A stretch of 18,387 bases of DNA from Candidatus Omnitrophota bacterium (lineage in GTDB: Bacteria; Omnitrophota; Gorgyraeia; Aquiviventales; Aquiviventaceae), in contig JACPSQ010000088.1 of the NCBI GenBank assembly GCA_016193195.1, positions 1-18,387 of the forward strand, in the 5' to 3' direction. This document shows positions 1-7,134 of this stretch, piece after piece (positions within the stretch are counted from its first letter, which is position 1; each line of letters opens with the position of its first letter). A model generated the notes under the pieces. That model made no database searches. It was not told the origin of the DNA and worked only from the letters and a program-made list of their open reading frames with translations. Both the position numbers and the translations under genes were made by a program.

Positions 1-122
1 CCGTCGCCCGATGGTTCGAGTCGTTCAACGTCAGCTATCTGCATTCGAGTCTCGGGTATCGGACACCCGAGCAGTGTGAGCAACAGCATTTCAGCCATCA
101 GATTCTCTTAGCCCCGGCTTGA
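1..122 (+). mobile_element. 3' end of an IS3-family transposase (orfB/integrase core)
   Basis: The frame starting at base 3 runs from the left edge to a TGA at 120-122 and encodes 39 residues. It includes the run FNVSYLHSSLGYRTPEQCE, which matches the C-terminal end of the rve integrase core of IS3-family OrfB (typically F/YN..R.HS.LGY.TP.E). Such transposases insert the element through a DDE active site; the catalytic residues would lie upstream, outside the window. Only three bases separate the stop from the next ATG, so there is no room for a normal right terminal inverted repeat after the gene. The element's end is therefore either inside this coding end or already lost. The piece is in the same reading frame as the following methyltransferase. 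It is certainly partial here; whether the rest is intact cannot be seen. Confidence 0.75.
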
Positions 123-125
123 AAA

Positions 126-804
126 ATGGGGAGCATTACAACGGATCCCAGGTTTTTAAACTTCACCAAGTATGTCCGTCGATATGAAATAGCACGGTTC
201 CTCGCTCAATATGAATTGTTTAAAAAAATAATTGGAATCAAGGGCTGTATAGTAGAATGCGGGGTTTATGAAGGGGCAGGCGTCATGGCTTGGGCCAAAC
301 TTTCAGAGACTCTGGAACCTTACTCATTTCTCAGAAAGATTTATGGCTTTGATACTTTTGAGGGCTTTCCATCAGTCAATGAGCTGGACTTGACAGGCTC
401 TGCTGCGGTTGCGGATGTCGGTAGGTTACGACCATCTTACGACGTATTGGCCGAGCTCAATGACTGCATCAAAGAATTTGATAAAACACGGCTTCTCTCC
501 CATCAAGAAAAAATCATTCTTATAAAAGGCGATGCGACTAAGACAATTCCTGAGTTCGTGGAAAAAAAACCACCACCTGCTAGTGGCACTCCTTTATTTG
601 GATTTTGATCTTTATGAGCCGACTTTATTGGCGATGAAACATTTTTTACCAAGGATGCCGAGGGGGTCGATCGTCGCCTTTGATGAAATAAATGACCCAA
701 AATGGCCTGGAGAAACCAGAGCACTGCTTGAAATAGTCAACCTCAACGATCGCAAACTCGAATGTTTTCCCTTTGAACCCCACATCAGCTGGATTACTCT
801 TTGA
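126..804 (+). pseudogene. Frameshifted TylF/MycF-like sugar O-methyltransferase
   Basis: Two frames together give one class I SAM-dependent O-methyltransferase of the macrocin O-methyltransferase (TylF) type, which methylates sugar hydroxyls using a divalent metal. Frame one (126 to about 560) carries the SAM-loop region VECGVYEG (residues 43-50) and GFDTFEGFP (74-82). After a run of eight A at 562-569 the match continues one base on, with LYLDFDLYEPT and IVAFDE, the acidic metal-binding segments, ending at TGA 802-804. With seven A the protein would read through, so this is a one-base insertion, a sequencing error in a homopolymer, or a site rescued by slippage. As called, frame one stops at 608. 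The N-terminus is short for the family and follows a transposase end by three bases, so the native start may be lost. Base composition is much more AT-rich than genes after 2650, which suggests transfer. Confidence 0.8.
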
Positions 805-921
805 AGAATGTCAGTCCAACGGTTTAGCCTATATAAATCATGGACGAATCTTTGCGTAGGAAAGGCCGGGGCGGCTCAATTTAAAACATTCGCAGTTGGG
901 TCCTGAAGCTATCAGATCTTT

Positions 922-2577
922 ATGCGGTTAGGCTTGGATATCCCATTTTTCACACAGTTGATAAACCGTAACAGGCGTAGCCGGTTAAGAAGCGTGATGC
1001 GTGGCTATCGGATTCTAAAGGAATCCAATCGGTTAGGACTCGTCAGAAAGATGATGGGGGAGGTAAGTACCAGGCGCCTCAGTAGGTTAGGTGACAGCGT
1101 CTCACGGCTAATTTATGGGGCTGGTCTAGCTGAAGCAGAGCTCATAACTCGTCAGTATCTTGTGGGGCACACGGCTGATCTTAATAAGCTTAAGCTGAGC
1201 CAAGTCTTGCTGTATTCGCTCGCTACGAAATCTCCGGTTGTTCATCCACTGCCTTGGGAATGGCAGAAGGTATTGATCCATCACGGGTTTACTGTGGCGA
1301 CTGGGCGATGTTCGCTCGCTTTTGCAGGCTTCGTCGGAATGCTCTGGGTATTGGGGATGCTACGGATCGCAACGCAGATCCTCGCGTACTTACGTGGGCT
1401 GGTGTGGCCAAGCCCTGGCGGACCGCGGCACTATGCCTATTTCTTCGGCGTGACGAAGAATAACTTACCCCAATCACGCCACGAAGGTGTGAGCTACGAC
1501 ATCTTTAGCTGGTATGCTCGTTGGGGGGGTCGAGTCCGGCCGCTAGAGAGCCTTCGTCATGGTGTGAGAGACGTAGAGGATTCCAGCACGTGCGGATTGC
1601 GAGTAGAATTTATGCCGCGGCCGATCCCGCAAATTGGCACCCTAGCGGGGACTTGTCGATTCGTCATGTGGGCCATAAGGGCAATTGGTATTTCGAGTTT
1701 TGATCTCGTGCGCGGGAGATGGTGGAATGCGTTGATGCTCAGTGAGGCATCACTTGCGGCTCGGGTGCGTTATCAGGAAGTGGAAACGCTCCCCAAGGAT
1801 TGTTTATTTAATAATGCGTGTGGTGTCTATCGACCGCTGTGGACTTATGAAGCTGAACGTCGTGGCGCGAGAATCACTTTTTGTGCGTTCTCGACCAACA
1901 ATACTTGGATTTGGTGGAGCGAAGGGGCTTATCATTCGAAAGTCAGTTATGAGTGGGAGCTGATGAGTTGGCCGCTCTATCTCGCGTGGGGGAAAGAGCA
2001 CGCGGCTTTTATTCGCATGGCCGTAGGTCATGCTCCGGCAATTGAGATTGCAGGGCCGCTCTGGTATGGCGATAGCGCTGTTGAGTTGCCTAAACTGCCG
2101 ATGAGGTCAGTGGCGGTATTTGATATCCAGCCACATAGGAGTTCTTTTCATCACTCAAGGTGCCCACCATCGCGCTTTGCAGAGCCCGAAGCCGTTGACC
2201 AGTTCTTAGCGGACATCTATGCTGTTTTGAGAGAGAGCGGCTGCACGATTGTTCACAAGCGCAAGCGCAATATCGGGAACTTGCTTCATCCGAAATACGC
2301 TGCCCTAGTGAGGAGGCTTTTGCAGGCTACCGGTTACATCGCTGTCGAAGCCGATACCTCCGCCCTGAGGGTTATCGAGGGCTGCGAGGCGGTCATTTCC
2401 ATGCCTTTTACCTCTACCGCCCTATACGGCAGGCACTTAGGTAAGCCCTCCATCTACTACTATCCAAACAGCCTCATCCAAAAAGATGATTCGGCAGCCA
2501 CCGGCATACCGGTTGTGTGTGGTAGAGATGAATTGCGGGATTGGGCGCTGGGGGTGTTTGGACCTCTAACCGAATGA
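922..2577 (+). CDS. PFTS-motif polysaccharide biosynthesis protein
   Basis: A 551-residue protein whose C-terminal third resembles the surface-polysaccharide biosynthesis proteins named for a PFTS motif. PFTS is present at about residues 495-498, inside VISMPFTSTALYGRHLGKPS, followed by a Tyr-rich strand and IPVV. A basic HKRKR segment lies near residue 446. This C-terminal half looks like the nucleotide-sugar side of a GT-B fold, as in CDP-glycerol or capsule transferases, so a transferase acting on a surface glycan at the inner face of the membrane is likely but unproven. Residues about 131-160 form a hydrophobic stretch that could anchor the protein. I see no Shine-Dalgarno sequence before the ATG; the frame is closed by TGA at 904-906, so the start cannot be far upstream. 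Base composition is intermediate between the AT-rich methyltransferase and the GC-rich operon. Confidence 0.7.
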   Translation: MRLGLDIPFFTQLINRNRRSRLRSVMRGYRILKESNRLGLVRKMMGEVSTRRLSRLGDSVSRLIYGAGLAEAELITRQYLVGHTADLNKLKLSQVLLYSLATKSPVVHPLPWEWQKVLIHHGFTVATGRCSLAFAGFVGMLWVLGMLRIATQILAYLRGLVWPSPGGPRHYAYFFGVTKNNLPQSRHEGVSYDIFSWYARWGGRVRPLESLRHGVRDVEDSSTCGLRVEFMPRPIPQIGTLAGTCRFVMWAIRAIGISSFDLVRGRWWNALMLSEASLAARVRYQEVETLPKDCLFNNACGVYRPLWTYEAERRGARITFCAFSTNNTWIWWSEGAYHSKVSYEWELMSWPLYLAWGKEHAAFIRMAVGHAPAIEIAGPLWYGDSAVELPKLPMRSVAVFDIQPHRSSFHHSRCPPSRFAEPEAVDQFLADIYAVLRESGCTIVHKRKRNIGNLLHPKYAALVRRLLQATGYIAVEADTSALRVIEGCEAVISMPFTSTALYGRHLGKPSIYYYPNSLIQKDDSAATGIPVVCGRDELRDWALGVFGPLTE

Positions 2578-2645
2578 GGACGTTCCGAATCACGTCTGTG
2601 AGCACGACCTGTAGCAAGCGGCGGTTTCACTGAGGTCAGTGCTAA

Positions 2646-2819
2646 AGTTACGCTGGCCGATGGACATTGGTGGATGAGCTGGATCCGTTTCGCGATGGTC
2701 GGGCGGCCCAACGGATTGGGGCGTACCTCCAGTGGCTCCTGGGAGGGTTTGACGCCGGGCTTGATCGCGAGACGGTCCTCGCGGACGCCGCCGAACGGTA
2801 TGCGGCGCGTTGGGGTTAA
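2646..2819 (+). pseudogene. Orphan 3' end of a surface-polysaccharide biosynthesis gene
   Basis: This frame is open from after a TAA at 2643-2645 to TAA at 2817-2819. It encodes a charged helical tail containing DELDPFRDGRAAQRIGAYLQ and, after a short gap, AGLDRETVLADAAERYAARW. Tails of this kind (DPF.DG.AA.R.G.Y..WL..GF..GL.RE....A..RY) occur, from memory, at the C-terminus of large surface-carbohydrate biosynthesis proteins. There is no convincing start codon with a ribosome binding site, and upstream codons of the frame are broken by stops, so I read it as the remains of a gene whose 5' part was lost when the block to its left arrived. Its stop lies three bases before the next gene's ATG, as expected of an operon member. 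A short real ORF starting at GTG 2670 is the alternative. Confidence 0.45.
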
Positions 2820-2822
2820 CAG

Positions 2823-4529
2823 ATGGTGCTCGCGGTGAATGCGGGGGGATCGATCAGCACGCATCCGAGGACACCAGGGTGGCCCATGCCGTTGCCGCAT
2901 GAGACCGGCCTGGACTCCCCGCCGGTGAACGGCGCGGACGCATCGACCGAGTGGATGTCTCGCTACGCGAGGTTGACCGAGGCCATCTACACGGTCAAGC
3001 GACTGTGCCCTCGACTCGCCGCGCTGGGGACATCAACGCTCAACCCCAGGCATCCTCTGCCACCGGATCAACTGCGCTTGATGGATCGCCTCGCGCAAGC
3101 AGAAGACGCGGCCTCGTCTGGCCGGCGCGCGCTCCCCTCGTGGCCGGCGCTCGTGGCGCGGTGGATGTGGTGCGTGGGGTATGCCCTTCGCGAGACGCTG
3201 CGGCTGGCCGCTGTCAGATGGCAGTGCCGCGGGGCCCTCCGTCGCTTGAGGCGAGCGCGTGCCGAAGTGGTCATGAAGACCTGGGGCTTCGGCGCCGAGT
3301 TTTTTGACGGGAGCAGGGATTTCTATTACGGGACGCTGCCGGCCCAGCTGCAGGCGCGAGGCATCAGGTCCCTCTTGTTGGTCGGCGACACCCGAGAGAA
3401 GATGGACCGGCCGTTTGTGGACGAGATCCTGCGCTGCGCGCAGGGGCCGGCGATGCCCGAAGAGGCGTTGATCCCGCTCTGGGCGCCGCTGGCGGTCGCG
3501 TGCAGGCAGCTGGCCGCTGCGCTGTCACTCTTCCGCCTGGCCGCGCACACCTCAGTTCGTGAGGTGGCGTTAGTGTCGCTCGTGACGTGCCACACCGTAG
3601 TCCAGCCGATCACCTTGCGGAATACCCTACACTTCTATGCCGCCCGTAATGCGGTGCGGAGATGGGGGGCACGCGCCTACCTCACCCTCTATGAGGGCCA
3701 GCCGTGGGAACAGCCGTCCTGGCAGGGAGCCAAGGCGGCTCGTTCGGACTGCGTGATCGTGGGCTATCAGCACACGATCGTCATGCGACACTCCCTCTCG
3801 GTGCTCCAGCCGAACCATCAGTCCTGGGAGTGCTCAGCGCCTGAGGTCGTGTTGTGCGTGGGCCAGGTGACACGGCGACTGATGGCGCCGGGACATGCCC
3901 CACGAGGCACGCGGTTGGTGACGTTCGGAACGTTTCGGCGATCTGCCGGGGACCGCCTGCACGATGTGCCGCACCCGGACCGCCGCACCGTGTTGGTGCT
4001 GCCTGAAGGGAACCTGCCCGAGTCCGAGGCGCTCTTTGAGTTTGCCATCCAGGCTGCGGAGCGGCTTTCGGACCACCGCTTTATCTTCCGGTGCCATCCC
4101 ATGCTGCCCTTTGAGCAGGTCCGCCCCCATCTGCGCGCGGTCCCGGAGCGGTACCCGAACATCGCGTTCTCCGGGGAGCGGTCGATTGCCGAGGAGTTTC
4201 AGCGATCATCCATCCTCCTGTATCGCGGGTCCTCCGCGGTGCTGTACGCGTTGCTGCATGGCGTCAAGCCGATCTATGTCGAAGCCGAGGGCTCGCCGGA
4301 CATCGATCCGTTGTTCGAGCTGACGGATTGGCGCGAGCGGGTGGCGTCGATTGACGCGTTCGCTGACAGCCTCCAGCGGTATGCGGCCTCCAGTCGGGAT
4401 GAGGCGATCGCGCAGTGGCGTGGCGCGAGCGTCTACGCCCAGGCGTATGTCAAGCCGGTCGATGATGAGGCGATCGATGAGTTGCTGGAAGCTGTGGGAC
4501 TCACGAGGCCCACGGTGGAGACGCAATGA
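2823..4529 (+). CDS. GT-B-like surface carbohydrate biosynthesis protein (LIC13510-like)
   Basis: A 568-residue soluble-looking protein resembling the large Leptospira-type O-antigen/surface carbohydrate biosynthesis proteins (LIC13510 group), probably a glycosyl- or related transferase with two Rossmann-like halves. Visible landmarks are LTLYEGQPWEQ near residue 290, IVGYQHT near 317, VLVLPEGN near 391, a RCHP motif near 423, and LYRGSSAVLYALLHGVKPIY near 466, which resembles the donor-binding helix of GT-B enzymes. The first 45 residues are low in family likeness; ATGs at 2886 and 2955 are later start candidates, and the Shine-Dalgarno before 2823 is weak. Its stop overlaps the next ATG (ATGA at 4526), so it appears to be the first intact gene of the coupled GC-rich operon. 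The acceptor and donor cannot be told from sequence; a role in making or linking a surface glycan is inferred. Confidence 0.7.
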   Translation: MVLAVNAGGSISTHPRTPGWPMPLPHETGLDSPPVNGADASTEWMSRYARLTEAIYTVKRLCPRLAALGTSTLNPRHPLPPDQLRLMDRLAQAEDAASSGRRALPSWPALVARWMWCVGYALRETLRLAAVRWQCRGALRRLRRARAEVVMKTWGFGAEFFDGSRDFYYGTLPAQLQARGIRSLLLVGDTREKMDRPFVDEILRCAQGPAMPEEALIPLWAPLAVACRQLAAALSLFRLAAHTSVREVALVSLVTCHTVVQPITLRNTLHFYAARNAVRRWGARAYLTLYEGQPWEQPSWQGAKAARSDCVIVGYQHTIVMRHSLSVLQPNHQSWECSAPEVVLCVGQVTRRLMAPGHAPRGTRLVTFGTFRRSAGDRLHDVPHPDRRTVLVLPEGNLPESEALFEFAIQAAERLSDHRFIFRCHPMLPFEQVRPHLRAVPERYPNIAFSGERSIAEEFQRSSILLYRGSSAVLYALLHGVKPIYVEAEGSPDIDPLFELTDWRERVASIDAFADSLQRYAASSRDEAIAQWRGASVYAQAYVKPVDDEAIDELLEAVGLTRPTVETQ

Positions 4530-5542
4530 AGTGCCTCATCTTTGGCTACGGCTACATGGGGAAAATTCGCTACCGCATCTTACGCAACCATCCGCTCGTC
4601 AGCGCGGTGCTCGTGGCGGAGCCGGCCCTCGAGGCCTCGATGGCCGAGGCGCCGGAGGGATTGCTTCCCGCGGGCCGGCCGGCTCCCTGGCGCGAGTGCG
4701 ATGCCGTCTTCATCTGCACGCCGAACCACGTCACGGCCGATCTGTGCGTGGAGGCTCTCCAGCACGGCCGGCACGTGTTCTGCGAAAAACCGCCTGGGCG
4801 AAACTTGGAGGATTTTTGCCGAGTCGCCGAGGCGGCCTCGAACGCGCCCCGCGCCGCGCTGGCGTTCGGCTTCAACCACCGCTTGCACCCATCGATCCAG
4901 GCGGCGAGGGCCCTGGTGGGATCAGGTGGGCTGGGCGATCCGCTCTACCTCAAGGGGACCTACGGCAAATCGGGCGGGATGCGGTTCCGCGAGAATTGGC
5001 GTAACAACCCCGACCTCTCCGGCGGAGGCATCCTGTTGGACCAAGGGATTCACATGCTGGACCTGTTCCACGTGTTTCTGGGACCCCTCACGCTGGTCGA
5101 TGCCATGCTGGTCGACGCCTTCTGGAATTGCGGGGTGGAGGACAACGCCTTTGTCCTGCTGCGATCCGAGCAGGGCGTTCCCGCGTTTCTGCATTCCTCT
5201 TCGACGCTTTGGAAGCACACGTTTCGCCTGGAGATCGGCTGCCGGGACGGCTACCTCATCGCAAGCGGTTTACTGTCGCAAACCGGCAGCTATGGGCGCG
5301 AGCAGTTGGTGATTGGGAAGCGTCAGTTCGAAGACGAGGCCTTGGCGCTCGGGAACCCCCGTGAAGAGGTGTTGTACTTTGATCGTGATGACTCCTGGGA
5401 GAAGGAAGTCAACGAGTTCCTCGTGGCGGTGCAGGAAGGTCGCCCCTCAACCCATGGAACCTTGGAGGAGGCCAGGCGAGTGATGCAATTGATCCGTGAC
5501 ATCTATGCTCTGACGGGTAGTCCGACAGCCACAAGCCGTTGA
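4526..5542 (+). CDS. Gfo/Idh/MocA-family sugar oxidoreductase
   Basis: A 338-residue NAD(P)-dependent dehydrogenase of the Gfo/Idh/MocA family. The N-terminal Rossmann fold opens with FGYGYMGKIR (residues 6-15, GxGxxG type). The family hallmark EKP is at 87-89 in HVFCEKPPGR. The C-terminal half carries GGGILLDQGIHMLDL (167-181) with the DxGxHxxD pattern whose Asp, His and Asp (172, 176, 179) line the sugar site. Enzymes of this family oxidise or reduce a sugar hydroxyl or keto group, often on a UDP-, GDP- or dTDP-sugar in polysaccharide loci. The ATG overlaps the upstream stop (ATGA) and the stop shares one base with the next ATG. Length is normal. Substrate is unknown; a role in making a keto sugar or sugar acid for this glycan is inferred. 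Confidence 0.88.
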   Translation: MKCLIFGYGYMGKIRYRILRNHPLVSAVLVAEPALEASMAEAPEGLLPAGRPAPWRECDAVFICTPNHVTADLCVEALQHGRHVFCEKPPGRNLEDFCRVAEAASNAPRAALAFGFNHRLHPSIQAARALVGSGGLGDPLYLKGTYGKSGGMRFRENWRNNPDLSGGGILLDQGIHMLDLFHVFLGPLTLVDAMLVDAFWNCGVEDNAFVLLRSEQGVPAFLHSSSTLWKHTFRLEIGCRDGYLIASGLLSQTGSYGREQLVIGKRQFEDEALALGNPREEVLYFDRDDSWEKEVNEFLVAVQEGRPSTHGTLEEARRVMQLIRDIYALTGSPTATSR

Positions 5543-6510
5543 TGCGCACCACTCAGACGAGTCCCACATTTCCCCTCGCCTCCGTGAAGCCCCTGGAAGG
5601 GTTGGTGCGCTATCGGGGCTATTGTTTGGCTCAGACCCGGCGTGCCATGGCGGGCCGGGGCCAGCGCCGCGCCCACTGTCCGGTAGACCGTGCCATCCTT
5701 GAGCCGTGTGGAGCCGTTGAGGGATTGGCGTATGTGCGCTGCCCGAGCTGCGGCAGCCTGTTCTTGGCCGACCTGCCTGATTGGTCAGCGTGGGCCGGCC
5801 TCTTGGCGGGGGTCAGCCGGTATCGGCAGTCGCCGGCCACCTTCCATGCTGACCTCGTCCAGTCCCGCGCCGATCACGTCTATGCGCCCAAACTGGAGTG
5901 GATCCGCGACACCTTGCGGCTGCAGCAGATGGACCATCCGACGCTGTTGGAGGTCACGACCCCCCCCAGCCCGTTCACGCCACTCCTGCACGACAGCGGC
6001 GTCTGCGCCGCAGCGTTCACGATTGATGAGATGGCCGTGGCCCATCAGCCTATCGGCCCGGCCGATTCGCAGACGGTCGAGGTGGCAGTGCTGCTCGAAT
6101 CCCTCGATCGGGTGGATGATCCGGCGCGTCTGCTGCAGCGGGTGGTCGAGCGCGTGGTCGTCGGGGGGCTGGTGTTTGTGACAGGTCTGGTGGTCTCCGG
6201 CTTTGATATGGCGGCACTCGGCTTGCGGAATCTGTATCTCTATCCGCCGGATCGGACGAACGGCTTCAGCCTGCAGGGCCTGTCCGCCTTGATGACGCGT
6301 GCGGGCCTGGAGTTGCTTGAGGTGAGCACCCCCGGGGTGCTCGACGTCGGTGTGGTCCAGGCGCATCGTCAACGCGATCTTTCGCTCACGCTGTCGGCAT
6401 TCGAAGAGCAGCTCCTGAGGGCGAATCCTGAGACGCAGGAGGCGTTTCAGACGTTTCTCCAGCAACAAGGCCTGAGCTCGTTCGCGCGCATCGTGGGGAG
6501 GAAACCTTGA
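5542..6510 (+). CDS. Methyltransferase-like protein with a degenerate SAM loop
   Basis: A 322-residue protein (ATG 5542, sharing a base with the previous stop; a TTG one codon earlier is possible) laid out like the class I methyltransferases of polysaccharide loci. An N-terminal cysteine cluster (Cys46, Cys56, then CPSCG at 67-71) looks like their zinc-ribbon segment. Residues about 180-260 keep the later motifs: a VLLESLDRVDDP segment where EVIEHL-DP is usual, VVVGGLVFVTG, then NGFSLQGLSALMTRAGLELL and STPGVLDV. Motif I, which should be a glycine-rich loop such as LDVGCGSG, reads LLEVTTPPSPF (135-145) and lacks the glycines that bind SAM. It may therefore be catalytically dead or use a different cofactor contact, perhaps acting as a partner of another methyltransferase. 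It sits between an oxidoreductase and an SIS isomerase in the operon. Confidence 0.65.
   Translation: MRTTQTSPTFPLASVKPLEGLVRYRGYCLAQTRRAMAGRGQRRAHCPVDRAILEPCGAVEGLAYVRCPSCGSLFLADLPDWSAWAGLLAGVSRYRQSPATFHADLVQSRADHVYAPKLEWIRDTLRLQQMDHPTLLEVTTPPSPFTPLLHDSGVCAAAFTIDEMAVAHQPIGPADSQTVEVAVLLESLDRVDDPARLLQRVVERVVVGGLVFVTGLVVSGFDMAALGLRNLYLYPPDRTNGFSLQGLSALMTRAGLELLEVSTPGVLDVGVVQAHRQRDLSLTLSAFEEQLLRANPETQEAFQTFLQQQGLSSFARIVGRKP
6497..6502 (+). promoter_or_regulatory. Ribosome binding site of the SIS isomerase
   Basis: GGAGGA lies inside the end of the preceding gene, 11 bases before the ATG at 6514. The spacing is slightly long, but it is the only purine-rich match and supports that start. Confidence 0.5.
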
Positions 6511-6513
6511 CTC

Positions 6514-7134
6514 ATGTCGAGCTTTCTTGAGCGCCATTTCGAAGAGACCGCTGAGGTGGCTCGGCAGCTTGATGTGGAGGCGATCGATCGCATGGTCGGG
6601 CGCTTGGTCCGGTTACGCGAGGAAGGCGGCAGGCTCTTCCTGTGCGGTGTGGGAGGGAGCGCCGGCAATTGCTCGCACGCGGTGAATGATTTCCGGAAAT
6701 TAGCCGGGATCGAGGCGTACAGCCCCGTGGATAACGTCTCCGAGTTAACCGCTCGCACCAACGATGAGGGATGGGAGACGGTGTTCGCCGAGTGGCTCAA
6801 AGTGAGCCGGGCCTGCGAGCGCGATGTGTTGTTCATCATGTCGGTCGGCGGCGGTAGCCGAGAGCGCAGCATCAGCGTCAACCTGGTAGCCGCCATTGAC
6901 GAGGCGAAGGCGCGTGGCCTGGACGTGCTGGGCATTGTGGGGCGGGACGGTGGGTATACCAAGCAGCGGGGCGATACCGTGGTGGTCATCCCCACCATCA
7001 ACCCACAGTCCGTCACGCCGCACACAGAGGCGTTCCAGGCCGTCGTCTGGCACGCCTTAGTGAGCGATCCGCGCCTGACAGTGAGGGGGAACAAGTGGGA
7101 GACGACGGCCGTGGCGGCAAGGGGGAGACGATGA
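6514..7134 (+). CDS. SIS-domain phosphosugar isomerase, GmhA-like
   Basis: A 206-residue single SIS-domain protein of the sedoheptulose-7-phosphate isomerase (GmhA) group, which interconverts ketose and aldose phosphates in the cytoplasm; the Kdo-pathway arabinose-5-phosphate isomerase has the same domain. The phosphate-binding loop is FLCGVGGSAGNCSHAVNDF (residues 42-60) and the second SIS signature is MSVGGGSRERSISVNL (109-124). TPHTEAFQAVVWHAL (168-182) forms the C-terminal active-site helix, with His180 matching the catalytic His of GmhA. The glutamate that follows the first loop in E. coli GmhA (Glu65) appears to be Asp59 here, so the exact substrate may differ. It is three bases after the previous stop and its own stop overlaps the next start (ATGA at 7131). 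No heptose kinase or nucleotidyltransferase of the GDP-heptose route is present in the window. Confidence 0.85.
   Translation: MSSFLERHFEETAEVARQLDVEAIDRMVGRLVRLREEGGRLFLCGVGGSAGNCSHAVNDFRKLAGIEAYSPVDNVSELTARTNDEGWETVFAEWLKVSRACERDVLFIMSVGGGSRERSISVNLVAAIDEAKARGLDVLGIVGRDGGYTKQRGDTVVVIPTINPQSVTPHTEAFQAVVWHALVSDPRLTVRGNKWETTAVAARGRR
7121..7127 (+). promoter_or_regulatory. Ribosome binding site of membrane protein A
   Basis: GGGGGAG just before ATG 7131 favours that start over the in-frame GTG at 7095, which lies inside the SIS gene. The exact gap is short (3 bases after the final G), but the purine run begins further up at AAGG. Confidence 0.45.

Noticed and set aside
801..837. Possible promoter (TTGAAG with TATAAA)
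   Set aside because: The gap between the two boxes is about 25 bases, far from the usual 16-18; not supportable.
808..906. Small 32-codon frame between the first methyltransferase and the PFTS gene
   Set aside because: No ribosome binding site, no recognisable motif, and no sign of coding bias; I treat 805-921 as intergenic.
4351..5004. 217-codon + strand frame across the junction of two genes
   Set aside because: It is an out-of-frame reading of the end of the GT-B-like gene and the Rossmann domain of the oxidoreductase, both clearly coding in their own frames.
5785..6537. 250-codon open frame on the minus strand
   Set aside because: Antisense to the methyltransferase-like gene at 5542; His/Gln/Arg-rich with no motifs.
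6447..7094. 215-codon open frame on the minus strand
   Set aside because: Antisense to the SIS isomerase, whose GVGGS and SVGGGS loops are convincing; the antisense protein is Ser/Arg/Thr-rich noise.
7095..7130. Earlier GTG start for membrane protein A
   Set aside because: The extra 12 codons lie inside the SIS gene and are Gly-rich; ATG 7131 has a purine-rich binding site and the ATGA junction seen elsewhere in the operon.
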